NCBI RefSeq assembly: GCF_005222205.1
Contig: NZ_CP032345.1
Span: 2,481,501-2,545,500 of the forward strand
DNA length: 64,000 bases
Direction: 5' to 3'
Origin: Azospirillum brasilense
GTDB taxonomy: Bacteria > Pseudomonadota > Alphaproteobacteria > Azospirillales > Azospirillaceae
Below the pieces are notes generated by a model. That model was not told the origin of the DNA. It searched no databases and saw only the letters and a program-made list of their open reading frames with translations. Made by a program: the position numbers and the translations under genes. Positions 23,555 to 31,809 of this stretch are shown piece by piece (position 1 is the stretch's first letter; the number at the start of each line of letters is the position of its first letter).

Positions 23555-24631
23555 ATGAAAATCATCATCTTCGGACAATCCATCAGCTCCTCCTGGAGCA
23601 ACGGTCACGCAACCCTGTGGCGGGGGCTGGTCAAGGCCCTGGCGCGGCGGGGCAACCGCGTCGTCTTCCTGGAACGCGACACGCCCGAGCGGGCGGAGCA
23701 CCGCGACCTCTGGGACATTCCCGGCGGGGAGCTTCTGCTTTACGACCGGTGGGAGGAGGTGGCGGCGGCGGCGCAGCGCCACGCCGATGAGGCGGACGTC
23801 GCGATGGTAACCTCCGGTTGTCCGGACGGGGCGGCGGCCTCCCGTCTTGTGCTGGGGTCGAAGGCGCAACGGACGGTCTATTACGACCTCGACACGCACA
23901 TCACCCTGTCCCGCTCGGCAACGGGGGAGCGGCCGGCCTACCTGCCGCCGGAGGGGTTGGGCGGATTCGACACCGTGCTGAGCATCACCGGCGGCCGGGC
24001 GCTGGAGGCGCTGAAGACCGAGCTGGGAGCGCGGTTCGTGGCACCGCTTCACGCCTGGGTCGATCCGGATCTGCATCGGCCGACCGATCCGGTGCGGCGC
24101 TATCTCGGCGACCTCTGCCATCTCGGGGCCTGGGTCGAAGACCGGCGGCCGGCGCTGGAGGCGCTGTTCTTCGAGCCGGCCCGGCGGCTGGGGCGGCGGC
24201 GGTTCGTCCTCGGCGGCGACGGCTATCCGGAGGACGCTCCCTGGGGTGCCAACATCCATCGCGTCCGGCATCTGCCCCCGGCGGAACATGCGGCCTTCTT
24301 CTGCTCCTCCACCCTGACGCTGAACGTGACGCGCCAGCCGCTGAAGGCGATGGGCTGGTGTCCGTCCGTCCGGCTGTTCGAGGCGGCGGCCTGCGGCGTC
24401 CCGGTGATCTCCGACGAGTGGGAGGGGATCGGCGCCTTCTTCGAGCCGGGGCGCGACATCCTGGTGGCGCGGGAGACCGACGACGTGACCACGGCACTGA
24501 TGCTGCCGCGCGGCCATCTCGCCACGCTGGCCCAGCGCGCCCGGGCGCGCACGCTGGAGGAGCACACGGCGGAACGGCGCGTGCGGGAGTTGCGCTCCAT
24601 CCTCGACATCAAGGGGGGCGGCGATGATTGA
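23555..24631 (+). CDS. Glycosyltransferase, CgeB-like family
   Basis: 358 residues. It starts MKIIIFGQSISSSWSNGHATLWRGLVKALARRGNRVVFLERD, the typical opening of CgeB/DUF3880-type glycosyltransferases. The C-terminal nucleotide-sugar region reads TLNVTRQPLKAMGWCPSVRLFEAAACGVPVISDEWEGIGAFFEPGRDILVA, where the EAAACGVPVISD motif is the usual donor-binding Glu region of GT-B enzymes. Soluble, no signal. A GGAGG lies about 15 bases upstream of the ATG, a bit far, so the exact start is less certain. It is likely paired with the next glycosyltransferase, and its neighbours are the Ser/Thr-rich secreted proteins. Confidence 0.85.
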   Translation: MKIIIFGQSISSSWSNGHATLWRGLVKALARRGNRVVFLERDTPERAEHRDLWDIPGGELLLYDRWEEVAAAAQRHADEADVAMVTSGCPDGAAASRLVLGSKAQRTVYYDLDTHITLSRSATGERPAYLPPEGLGGFDTVLSITGGRALEALKTELGARFVAPLHAWVDPDLHRPTDPVRRYLGDLCHLGAWVEDRRPALEALFFEPARRLGRRRFVLGGDGYPEDAPWGANIHRVRHLPPAEHAAFFCSSTLTLNVTRQPLKAMGWCPSVRLFEAAACGVPVISDEWEGIGAFFEPGRDILVARETDDVTTALMLPRGHLATLAQRARARTLEEHTAERRVRELRSILDIKGGGDD

Positions 24632-25032
24632 TCCGACGTTCCCCGGTTGCCCGGCTTGCCTCTGTTGGAAGTAAGCCGCCCTGGGCGTCCTGGCCGTCCG
24701 GTCGGGTTCCCGGTTCCGAGGTCGGCAGCCCGGTGCAGGACGGCTATCCCTTCCGCGAGTCGATCCACTTCCAATACCCCGGTTACCGGAAGCCCTTTTT
24801 CGTAGAAAACAAAGAGAGGGCAATGGCAACAGGACTGTCCCGATTCCGGCTTTTCTCCGGGCCGCCAAGATGTCGGAGAGAAAGAAGAGCGTGCGTCAGA
24901 CAATAAGTTTCAATGAATAACACCACAGGGACATGGGATGAACGAAGCGGTGAAGCGCAGGAACAGGCCGGCAGAAGAACCTCACCCGGGCGTTGCCGCC
25001 CCTTCGGGTCTCCCTTTCCTGGAGGCGGCGCG
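24632..25032. other. Spacer between two glycosyltransferases
   Basis: About 400 bases with no recognised gene. A short frame beginning with TTG at 24628 overlaps the preceding stop and reaches 24906, but its product has no family resemblance and biased composition. No clear terminator is visible. Confidence 0.45.
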
Positions 25033-26115
25033 ATGGCATTGACCATTCTCACCGTGGCGTCGCCCTTCGCCCCGATCGGCGCCGACCCGGAGAACGAAGG
25101 CACGGCCGAGCAGGTGGCCGGCGCCATCGACGCCGCCCTGGTCCGCGCCGGGCACCGCTCGGTCGTCATCGCGCCGGAGGATTCGGCGGTGGCGGGGACG
25201 CTGATCCCGCTGGCGCGCGTCCATGGCGGGGCGCATGGTCAGGCGCCGGACGAGCGGGCGCAGGCCGCCGTTCTGAGGCGCGTCGCCACTGTGGTCGCCG
25301 GAGCGGTCGAGGACCACGCGCCCGATCTCGTGCACATCCATGTCCGGGACTTCGACGCGCTGCTGCCGCCGCAGGACGTGCCGGTCCTGGCGACGCTCTA
25401 CCAGCCGCTGGACCGCTACCGGCCGGAGGCCCTGACCTCGCGGCGGGCGAAGCTGCACCTTCAGCCGGTGTCCGCCGTGCAGGTGCGTGGGGCGTCGCCG
25501 GGGCTGACCCTGTTGCCGCCGCTGGAGATCGGGGTGGCGGTTGACCGCCTGCACATCCGCGTGCCGAAGCGCCGCTTCGCCGTCTGCCTGGGCGACATCG
25601 AGCCGGAGATGGGCTTCCACATCGCGCTGGACGCGGCGCGGCAGATCGACATGCAGCTTCTCCTCTGCGGCGGCCTGTCCCGCGCTGCCGAGGCGCAGCG
25701 CTACCTCCAGGAGGAGATCCGGCCCCGGCTGGACCCCAAGCGGCGCTTCCTCGGGCGGATCGGCTTCGGGCGCAAGCGCTGGATGCTGGGGGCGGCGCGC
25801 TGCCTGCTGGCGCCCAGCCTGATGTCGGAGCCGACCCCCGTCGCGGCGCTGGAGGCGCTGGCCTGCGGCACTCCGGTGGTGGCCTTTCCGACCGGCGCGC
25901 TGGCCGACCTCGTGGAGCCGGGTGTCACCGGTTTCCTGGTCAAGGACGCCGACGAGATGGCCCGCGCCATCGAGGACTGCGAGACGCTGGACCCCGACGC
26001 CTGCCGGGCCGTCGCCCGCGCCCGCTATTCGCTGGATGGCATGACGGAGCGCTATCTGGCGCGGTTCGAGGAATTGGTCGCGGGGCGGGCGGCGGCGGCG
26101 GCCGGGGTGGCGTAG
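25033..26115 (+). CDS. Group 1/4 glycosyltransferase
   Basis: 360 residues, GT-B fold: an N-terminal acceptor half opening LTILTVASPFAPIGADPENEGTAEQVAGAIDAALVRAGHRSVVIAPEDS, and a C-terminal GT4-type donor half. The donor half reads FAVCLGDIEPEMGFHIALDAARQIDMQLLLCGG, then FLGRIGFGRKRWMLGAARCLLAPSLMSEPTPVAALEALACGTPVVAFPTGALADLVEPGVTGFLV. The EPTPVAALEALACGTPVVA segment is the E-x7-E retaining motif. The ATG at 25033 has GGAGG 7 bases upstream; the in-frame ATG at 24913-24950 region is a poorer choice. The sugar and acceptor are unknown. Confidence 0.88.
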   Translation: MALTILTVASPFAPIGADPENEGTAEQVAGAIDAALVRAGHRSVVIAPEDSAVAGTLIPLARVHGGAHGQAPDERAQAAVLRRVATVVAGAVEDHAPDLVHIHVRDFDALLPPQDVPVLATLYQPLDRYRPEALTSRRAKLHLQPVSAVQVRGASPGLTLLPPLEIGVAVDRLHIRVPKRRFAVCLGDIEPEMGFHIALDAARQIDMQLLLCGGLSRAAEAQRYLQEEIRPRLDPKRRFLGRIGFGRKRWMLGAARCLLAPSLMSEPTPVAALEALACGTPVVAFPTGALADLVEPGVTGFLVKDADEMARAIEDCETLDPDACRAVARARYSLDGMTERYLARFEELVAGRAAAAAGVA

Positions 26116-26125
26116 TTCGACGCCC

Positions 26126-27250
26126 TCACGGCTTGGCTCCATAGAGCTTGGCCATCGATATCTGATCGGCCAGCCGCCCGTCGATCAGGCTGTGGCGGCG
26201 GGCCACCGCCTCCTCCTGGAAGCCGTGCTTGGCGTAGAATCGCCGGGCGCGGCCGTTGTGGCCGAACACCCAGAGCGACAGCCGGTGCAGCCGCCGCGCC
26301 CGCACCCAGAGGTCCGCCGCTTCGATCAGGCGACCGCCGACCTCCAGCCCCCAGAAGTCCCGGCGCACCGCCAGCCCCAGGCCGGCCTCGTGCGCGGTGC
26401 GGGCGTAGGCGCCGGTCCACAGCGACAGCGATCCGGCGATGGCACCGTCCGCGACCGCCAGCAGGGTGGCCGTCCGGTCGCCGATCCTCTGCTCGGCGAG
26501 AAAGCGCCGGGCCGCCGCGACGTCCGGCAGGGATTCGGCGGCGCTGCGCATCAGGAAATGGGTTTCGCTGCGCACCGCGTGGTCGTAGGCAAGGTAGGCG
26601 GCGGCGTCCGCCGGCAGGGCGGGGCGGATCTCCAGCCGCCCGATCCGCGCCGGGGGCGGCGCGTCCAAGGTCGGCTCAGGCGTCCGGTCGGGCGTCGAGC
26701 CGGGCCATTCGGGAACGCCCTCCGCTCCGATGGCCTTGCCCATCAGCCGCTCGCTGCGCCACGCGCCGTTGACGCGCAGGACGTCGCGCATCAGCCCCTC
26801 GTCGAGAAAGCCGAGCCGTTCGTAAAGGGCCAGAGCGCGGCCGTTGCTCTCCGCCACGGTCAGTTCCAGCCGGTGCGCGCCGATCCGCCGGGCCCACCTC
26901 TCCGCGGCGGCGAACAGCGCGGTGGCGACGCCACGCCCGTTCCAGGCGCGCCGCACCCCGACCGCCAGGGTCACCGTGCCGCGGTTGCGGCGGAACCGCC
27001 CGCCATGGGCGCTGAGATAGCCGATGAGGTCCGGGGATTGGCTCCCGGCAGCCTCGGCGACGAAGATGGTCGAGGTGCCGGACGCCTGGAAGGCGGCGAG
27101 ATCGCGCGCCCAGAAGGGCCGTTCGCCGGGCTCGCGCAGGAGGAAATCGCTTTCGGCGTCGATCCGCGCGACCAGGGCCAGCAGGGCGTGGCGCTCGCCG
27201 GGCCGGGCTTCGCGGACGGCAACGCCGCCGATGGTCTGGATGTCCCGCAT
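26126..27250 (-). CDS. Tandem two-domain GNAT acetyltransferase
   Basis: 374 residues containing two complete GNAT folds. Domain 1 (about 10-170) has LIGYLSAHGGRFRRNRGTVTLAVGVRRAWNGRGVATALFAAAERWA and the terminal ALALYERLGFLDEG. Domain 2 (about 200-365) has AGSLSLWTGAYARTAHEAGLGLAVRRDFWGLEVGGRLIEAADLWV and ARRFYAKHGFQEEAVARR. Motif A of domain 1 (RRAWNGRGVA) is close to the acetyl-CoA consensus, while domain 2 (RRDFWGLEVGG) is degenerate. The start at 27250 precedes MRDIQTIGG; longer frames upstream overlap the divergent GNAT gene. Substrate unknown. Confidence 0.85.
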   Translation of the reverse strand: MRDIQTIGGVAVREARPGERHALLALVARIDAESDFLLREPGERPFWARDLAAFQASGTSTIFVAEAAGSQSPDLIGYLSAHGGRFRRNRGTVTLAVGVRRAWNGRGVATALFAAAERWARRIGAHRLELTVAESNGRALALYERLGFLDEGLMRDVLRVNGAWRSERLMGKAIGAEGVPEWPGSTPDRTPEPTLDAPPPARIGRLEIRPALPADAAAYLAYDHAVRSETHFLMRSAAESLPDVAAARRFLAEQRIGDRTATLLAVADGAIAGSLSLWTGAYARTAHEAGLGLAVRRDFWGLEVGGRLIEAADLWVRARRLHRLSLWVFGHNGRARRFYAKHGFQEEAVARRHSLIDGRLADQISMAKLYGAKP

Positions 27251-27364
27251 GGCGGGCAGCCTAGGCCCGCCCGCGGGCGATGGCAAAGCGGTTGTTTGGC
27301 AAAGCGGTTGTTGGCGGGCGGTCGGCGCGGCTATCGTCGCGCCATCGTGAGATCTGGAGTTCCC

Positions 27365-27856
27365 ATGCCCACCGTGACCGTCCGTCCGGCCGTCGAGGCC
27401 GATTGCCCGACCATCCTCCGCTTCGTCCGGGAACTGGCCGAGTTCGAAAACGAACCCCACGCCGTGAAGGCGAGCGAGGCGGACTTCCGGCGCGACGGCT
27501 GGGGCGAGCGTCCGGTGTTCGAGGCGCTGATCGCCGAACTGGACGGGGAGCCCGTCGGCTTCGCGCTGTGCTTCCGCAACTATTCCACCTGGGAAGGGCG
27601 GGCCGGCCTGTTCGTGGAGGATCTCTACGTCACCCCGGAAGCGCGGCGCTACGGCGTGGGCCGCAAGCTGCTGGCGACGGTGGCGAAACTGGCGGACGAG
27701 CGGGGCTGCCGCCGTGTCGACCTGAATGTGCTGCACTGGAACCCGGCGCGCGATTTCTATCTGCGCATCGGCTTCAAACAGATGGAGGAGTGGCTTCCCT
27801 ACCGTCTCACCGGCGATGCGATCGCGGCACTGGCCGCGCAGGCGGATGAGGCTTGA
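27365..27856 (+). CDS. GNAT acetyltransferase, SSAT-like
   Basis: 163 residues with the layout of diamine acetyltransferase-type GNATs: PTILRFVRELAEFENEP near the start, GFALCFRNYSTWEGRAGLFVEDLYVTPEARRYGVGRKLLATVAKLA in the acetyl-CoA site, and LNVLHWNPARDFYLRIGFKQMEEWLPYRL. The NYSTWEGRxGxFxEDLYV signature matches the spermidine/spermine or thialysine N-acetyltransferase branch. It is divergent from the tandem GNAT gene with only 114 bases between them. Confidence 0.9.
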   Translation: MPTVTVRPAVEADCPTILRFVRELAEFENEPHAVKASEADFRRDGWGERPVFEALIAELDGEPVGFALCFRNYSTWEGRAGLFVEDLYVTPEARRYGVGRKLLATVAKLADERGCRRVDLNVLHWNPARDFYLRIGFKQMEEWLPYRLTGDAIAALAAQADEA

Positions 27857-27964
27857 GGGAGCGAAGGCGCTGTTCTGTTCCGGTGGGCTGACGGTCGGGG
27901 CTTGTCGATGGCCCCGACCTCATCGCCACCACTTCTGTACTTATGCCTGGGTCGTCCGGGACCC

Positions 27965-28180
27965 TCAGGCGGCCTTGGCCGGCATCGCGGCGTTCAGCAG
28001 ATCCAGGTAGCCGGACCGCTCCTCGCGCAGGGTGGACAGCAGGTCGGCGAGGCTTTCGCGGACGAAGGGGTCGTTCTGGCCGTCGATCCGGTTCTGCGCC
28101 AGCTGGATGAACTCATCGACCAGGGCGATGTGAACGCGAGAGGACGAGGTAATCTGTTCGGTGGTGGTGGCGATCAGCAT
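27965..28180 (-). CDS. Unknown 71-residue protein
   Basis: A predicted all-helical, soluble small protein (EFIQLAQNRIDGQNDPFVRESLADLLSTLREERSGYLDLLNAA). CGGAG lies 7 bases before the ATG, a good ribosome site. I do not recognise a family. It is isolated between the GNAT and a second unknown small gene, with an AT-rich region upstream. Confidence 0.62.
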   Translation of the reverse strand: MLIATTTEQITSSSRVHIALVDEFIQLAQNRIDGQNDPFVRESLADLLSTLREERSGYLDLLNAAMPAKAA

Positions 28181-28548
28181 TTTAAAACTCCGTTTTGTCT
28201 TGTGTGTTCGTGATGTCTCTATTTGGCCATGTCCCGGTTAACGACTTACTAACGGGCCGTCTGCCGGGCTGGTGTCTTGAGGGGTAATCCCGCGACCGAC
28301 AAATATAGGGGGAATTTATCCGTTTGGATTACCACTTGTCTTTAAACAAGTCGGTGCTTTTCTGAGGCTGTGAGACTTTTCAATGACTTCCGGCGAAGGT
28401 CGTAGCGACCGGACCGGCATAGGCGGGAGGGCAGCGGAGCCTTAACGGCGGCGTCCGCAAGCCTTAAGCCGCCGCGGCGGGGCGTTAACAGCCCGTTCCG
28501 CCGGGTGGCGTACATCCTTTGCGGGCGGCGTGCGCCGGGCGTAACCCC
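28181..28548. other. Intergenic region with small inverted repeat
   Basis: About 370 bases, AT-rich in its first 200. It contains ACTTGT/ACAAGT (28334-28351), a 6-base inverted repeat with a 6-base spacer that could be a regulator site for the small gene at 27965-28180. I see no other gene or RNA. Confidence 0.4.
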
Positions 28549-28803
28549 TCACGCGGCGCGCGGCAGACGGCCCGCGGCGCGGTCCATGCCATCGGCGCGC
28601 TCCAGCGCCTGGGCGACCAGATCGTCAAACAGGTCGTTGACCAAGGCCGACAGGCGCACCGGCGCGCCGCCAAGCTGCGGCCCTTCCATCAGCAGGGAGC
28701 CCTCTTCGCCGGGACCGAGCACACGCCAGCCCTTCGCCGTCATCTCGGCGACGCGGGTCTTGGCGATGAAGGCGCGGACATGATCCATGGCGATGTCGCT
28801 CAT
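28549..28803 (-). CDS. Unknown 84-residue protein
   Basis: Acidic, soluble small protein (MSDIAMDHVRAFIAKTRVAEMTAKGWRVLGPGEEGSLLMEGPQLGGAPVR...). GGGAG lies 6 bases before the ATG. No signal, membrane segment or known motif. It faces away from fumC; the about 210 bases between hold both promoters. Confidence 0.65.
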   Translation of the reverse strand: MSDIAMDHVRAFIAKTRVAEMTAKGWRVLGPGEEGSLLMEGPQLGGAPVRLSALVNDLFDDLVAQALERADGMDRAAGRLPRAA

Positions 28804-29013
28804 TCGATTCTCCCAGGGCTGGATGGGGTCAGCTGGAGGGGACGGCAGGGCCGGTCACGCAGAAACGGTAACGCAGGAAGCGGAACGCAACAAGAACAAA
28901 TTCGGCCGGACCCTCGCCCAAAGGGGATTCCGCGTTGATTCCCCTTGCCCGGCGGGCGATTCGGGAAAAAATGCGCTGACCGGAACGATGTTCGAACCGA
29001 CGAGGACCTGACC

Positions 29014-30414
29014 ATGACCGGCAAGACCGGGATGCGCACCGAGACCGACAGCTTCGGACCGATCGAGGTTGCCGCCGACCGTTACTGGGGTGCCCAGACG
29101 CAGCGCTCGCTGCGCAACTTCCGCATTGGCGGGGAGCGCATGCCACCGGCGCTAGTGCGCGCGCTCGGCATCCAGAAGAAGGCGTCGGCGCTCGCCAACA
29201 TGGCGCTGGAGGTGCTCGACCCCCGGCTGGGCCGCGCCATCGTCGAGGCGGCGGAGGAGGTGATCGACGGCACGCTGGCCGATCATTTCCCGCTGGTGGT
29301 CTGGCAGACCGGCTCCGGCACCCAGACCAACATGAACGCCAACGAGGTCATCTCCAACCGCGCCATCGAGGCGCTGGGCGGCGAGATGGGGTCGAAGAAG
29401 CCGGTCCACCCCAACGACCACGTCAACATGGGGCAGTCGTCCAACGACAGCTTCCCCACCGCCATGCACATCGCCGCGGCCGAACAGATCCACCACGAGC
29501 TTCTGCCGGCGCTGGAGCACCTGCACGCGGCGCTGGCGGCGAAGGCGGCGGAGTTCGCCGACATCGTGAAGATCGGGCGCACCCATCTCCAGGACGCCAC
29601 GCCGCTGACCCTGGGGCAGGAGTTCTCCGGCTACGCGGCCCAGATCGCCTATGGGATCGAGCGGGTGAAGGCGTCGCTGCCGCAGCTCTACCGGCTGGCC
29701 CAGGGCGGCACGGCGGTGGGCACTGGCCTGAACGCCAAGGCCGGCTTCGCCGAAGCCTTCGCGGCGGAGGTGGCCTCCATCACCGGGCTGCCCTTCGTCA
29801 CCGCCGAGAACAAGTTCGAGGCGCTGGCGACCCACGACGCGCTGGTCGACGCGCACGGCAGCCTGAACACGCTGGCGGTGTCGCTGATGAAGATCGCCAA
29901 CGACATCCGCCTGCTCGGCTCCGGCCCGCGCTGCGGCATCGGGGAGATCGCTCTGCCGGAGAACGAGCCTGGCTCCTCCATCATGCCCGGCAAGGTGAAC
30001 CCCACCCAGTCGGAGGCGATGACCATGGTCTGCGCCCAGGTGATGGGCAACCAGACCACCGTCAGCATCGCCGGCGCCACCGGCCATTTCGAGCTGAACG
30101 TCTTCAAGCCGGTGATCGCCTACAACGTGCTGCAGTCGATCCGGCTGCTGGCCGACGCCTGCAACAGCTTCACCGACAACGCCGTGGTCGGCATCGAGGC
30201 CAACCGCGAGCGCATCGGCCAGCTGCTGAACGAGAGCCTGATGCTGGTCACCGCGCTGAACCCGCACATCGGCTACGACAACGCGGCGAAGATCGCCAAG
30301 AAGGCCCACAAGGAGGGAACGACCCTGAAACAGGCCGGCGTGGCGCTGGGCCTGCTGACCGAGGAGCAGTTCGATCAGTGGGTCAAGCCGGAAACCATGG
30401 TGAAGCCCCGCTGA
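29014..30414 (+). CDS. fumC: Class II fumarase
   Basis: 466 residues, the standard length of iron-independent fumarase. It interconverts fumarate and malate in the TCA cycle. The three conserved regions are present: [21 protein letters not shown] near 95, [22 protein letters not shown] near 188 with the catalytic His, and the mobile [19 protein letters not shown] near 319 with the catalytic Ser. The start at 29014 has GAGGA 8 bases upstream. An RHH gene follows 19 bases later and could be co-transcribed. Confidence 0.96.
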   Translation: MTGKTGMRTETDSFGPIEVAADRYWGAQTQRSLRNFRIGGERMPPALVRALGIQKKASALANMALEVLDPRLGRAIVEAAEEVIDGTLADHFPLVVWQTGSGTQTNMNANEVISNRAIEALGGEMGSKKPVHPNDHVNMGQSSNDSFPTAMHIAAAEQIHHELLPALEHLHAALAAKAAEFADIVKIGRTHLQDATPLTLGQEFSGYAAQIAYGIERVKASLPQLYRLAQGGTAVGTGLNAKAGFAEAFAAEVASITGLPFVTAENKFEALATHDALVDAHGSLNTLAVSLMKIANDIRLLGSGPRCGIGEIALPENEPGSSIMPGKVNPTQSEAMTMVCAQVMGNQTTVSIAGATGHFELNVFKPVIAYNVLQSIRLLADACNSFTDNAVVGIEANRERIGQLLNESLMLVTALNPHIGYDNAAKIAKKAHKEGTTLKQAGVALGLLTEEQFDQWVKPETMVKPR

Positions 30415-30433
30415 CCGGGGCCGCGCGCCGTCC

Positions 30434-30637
30434 ATGAAGAAGCGCTCCGTCCTCATCGCCGGGCACCCGACCAGCGTCTCCCTGGAAGAGGAATTCTGGG
30501 AGGCGCTGAAGGGTCTCGCCCAGGCGCGGGGGATGTCGGTCAACGCGCTGATCGAGGAGATCGATTCGACCCGCAGCGGCAACCTGTCGAGCGCGATCCG
30601 GGTCCATGTGCTGAACGCGGTGCAGGGGCGGGGGTAG
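30434..30637 (+). CDS. Ribbon-helix-helix domain protein
   Basis: A 67-residue protein matching the RHH_4 type: SVSLEEEFWEALKGLAQARGMSVNALIEEIDSTRSGNLSSAIRVHVLNAV. The family is predicted to be a small DNA-binding dimer, often found near fumC in Rhodospirillales. It starts 19 bases after the fumC stop. Confidence 0.85.
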   Translation: MKKRSVLIAGHPTSVSLEEEFWEALKGLAQARGMSVNALIEEIDSTRSGNLSSAIRVHVLNAVQGRG

Positions 30638-30743
30638 GGGGCATCCCATAACCCCCGCCGGGGCGCCCCTGGACAGGCGGCGGGGGGACGGCTACACCCT
30701 TGCGCCGGACCGTCCCCTTCCCCCCGTGCCAGAGTGTCCGCCC

Positions 30744-31457
30744 GTGACGCCCGACATCACCGTCCTCGACACCGTCGCCTTCCTGTGGTTCCTCGCCTGC
30801 TGGGCGGGCTTTACGCTGATCCAGGACCACATGCTGGGCGGGCGCATGGTCGTCAACCAGCATCTGAAGAAGGTGCGCCGCCACTGGATGGAGCGGATGC
30901 TGGAGCGCGACAACCGCATCATGGATTCGCAGCTCGTCGGCCACACGATGCAGAGCTGCACCTTCTTCGCCAGCACGAACATGCTGGTGCTGGCCGGTCT
31001 GGTCGGCGCCTTCGGCGCGGTGGAGAACGCCCACAAGCTGGTCGGCACGCTGTCCTTCACGGTGCAGACCACGCGCGAGTTCTTCGAGTTGAAGATGCTG
31101 CTGCTCGTGGCGATCTTCACCTTCGGCTTCTTCAAATTCACCTGGGCGCTGCGCCAGTACAATTACTGCTGCGCCCTGATCGGCTCCGCCCCGCTGCCCC
31201 CGGTTCCGGCGGAAGAGAAGACGGCGATGGCGGACAGCATCGCCGCCGCCATGACGCTGGCCGTCAAGGCGCTCAACGGCGGCATGCGCGCCTATTACTT
31301 CGCCATGGCGGCGCTGGCCTGGATGCTCGGGCCCTGGTTCTTCATGGTGTCCACCGCGGCGGTCATCGTCGTCCTGACCCGCCGGCAGGGCTTCTCCGCG
31401 ACGGAGAAGGTCATCCGCATACAGGCGGATGCGCTGGAGAAACGCAAACGGCCCTGA
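30744..31457 (+). CDS. DUF599 membrane protein
   Basis: About 237 residues with the DUF599 signature. A first helix (VLDTVAFLWFLACWAGFTLI) is followed by a soluble basic loop RRHWMERMLERDNRIMDSQLVGHTMQSCTFFASTNML, then three more hydrophobic segments near 90, 120 and 200. The family is of unknown function. The start is uncertain: GTG at 30744 (MTPDIT) is chosen over GTG at 30726; neither has a strong ribosome site. Confidence 0.85.
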   Translation: MTPDITVLDTVAFLWFLACWAGFTLIQDHMLGGRMVVNQHLKKVRRHWMERMLERDNRIMDSQLVGHTMQSCTFFASTNMLVLAGLVGAFGAVENAHKLVGTLSFTVQTTREFFELKMLLLVAIFTFGFFKFTWALRQYNYCCALIGSAPLPPVPAEEKTAMADSIAAAMTLAVKALNGGMRAYYFAMAALAWMLGPWFFMVSTAAVIVVLTRRQGFSATEKVIRIQADALEKRKRP

Positions 31458-31599
31458 TGCACGCTTTTGGCGAGAAAAATGTTAAAATGTTCTAAATCTG
31501 CGACGTTATGGCCAATACGCTGCAGTGCAAATTAGTGCTTTTGTCATAGCCGCCTGATGAACGCGTGCGGTGCAGCACGCCATGTTGAGGAGGTCGGCC

Positions 31600-31776
31600 A
31601 TGGACATCGACACAGCGGTATCAGTCTTGAACTCGCTGGACGAGGCGGAACGGCTTCTGGCGGAGGTCCGGCTGCATCCGGGCGCCTGCGGCGCCGCCAA
31701 GGAGTTCATGGACCGCAACCGCGAGCTGCTCGATCAGGCCCGCCACTGCATCGATGCCGCGCACGAACTGGCCTGA
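31600..31776 (+). CDS. Unknown 58-residue protein
   Basis: A small helical, soluble protein: MDIDTAVSVLNSLDEAERLLAEVRLHPG... then FMDRNRELLDQARHCIDAAHELA. An excellent GAGGAGG lies 6 bases before the ATG at 31600, which argues for a real gene. No family recognised. It is convergent with the PAS/EAL gene. Confidence 0.68.
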   Translation: MDIDTAVSVLNSLDEAERLLAEVRLHPGACGAAKEFMDRNRELLDQARHCIDAAHELA

Positions 31777-31809
31777 CTCTGGACAGGGCTGGCCGGTTCC
31801 CGCCGCACA

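Noticed and set aside
24628..24906. Short TTG-started frame after the CgeB-like gene
   Set aside because: No family, no ribosome site of its own, and biased composition. It overlaps the preceding stop by chance.
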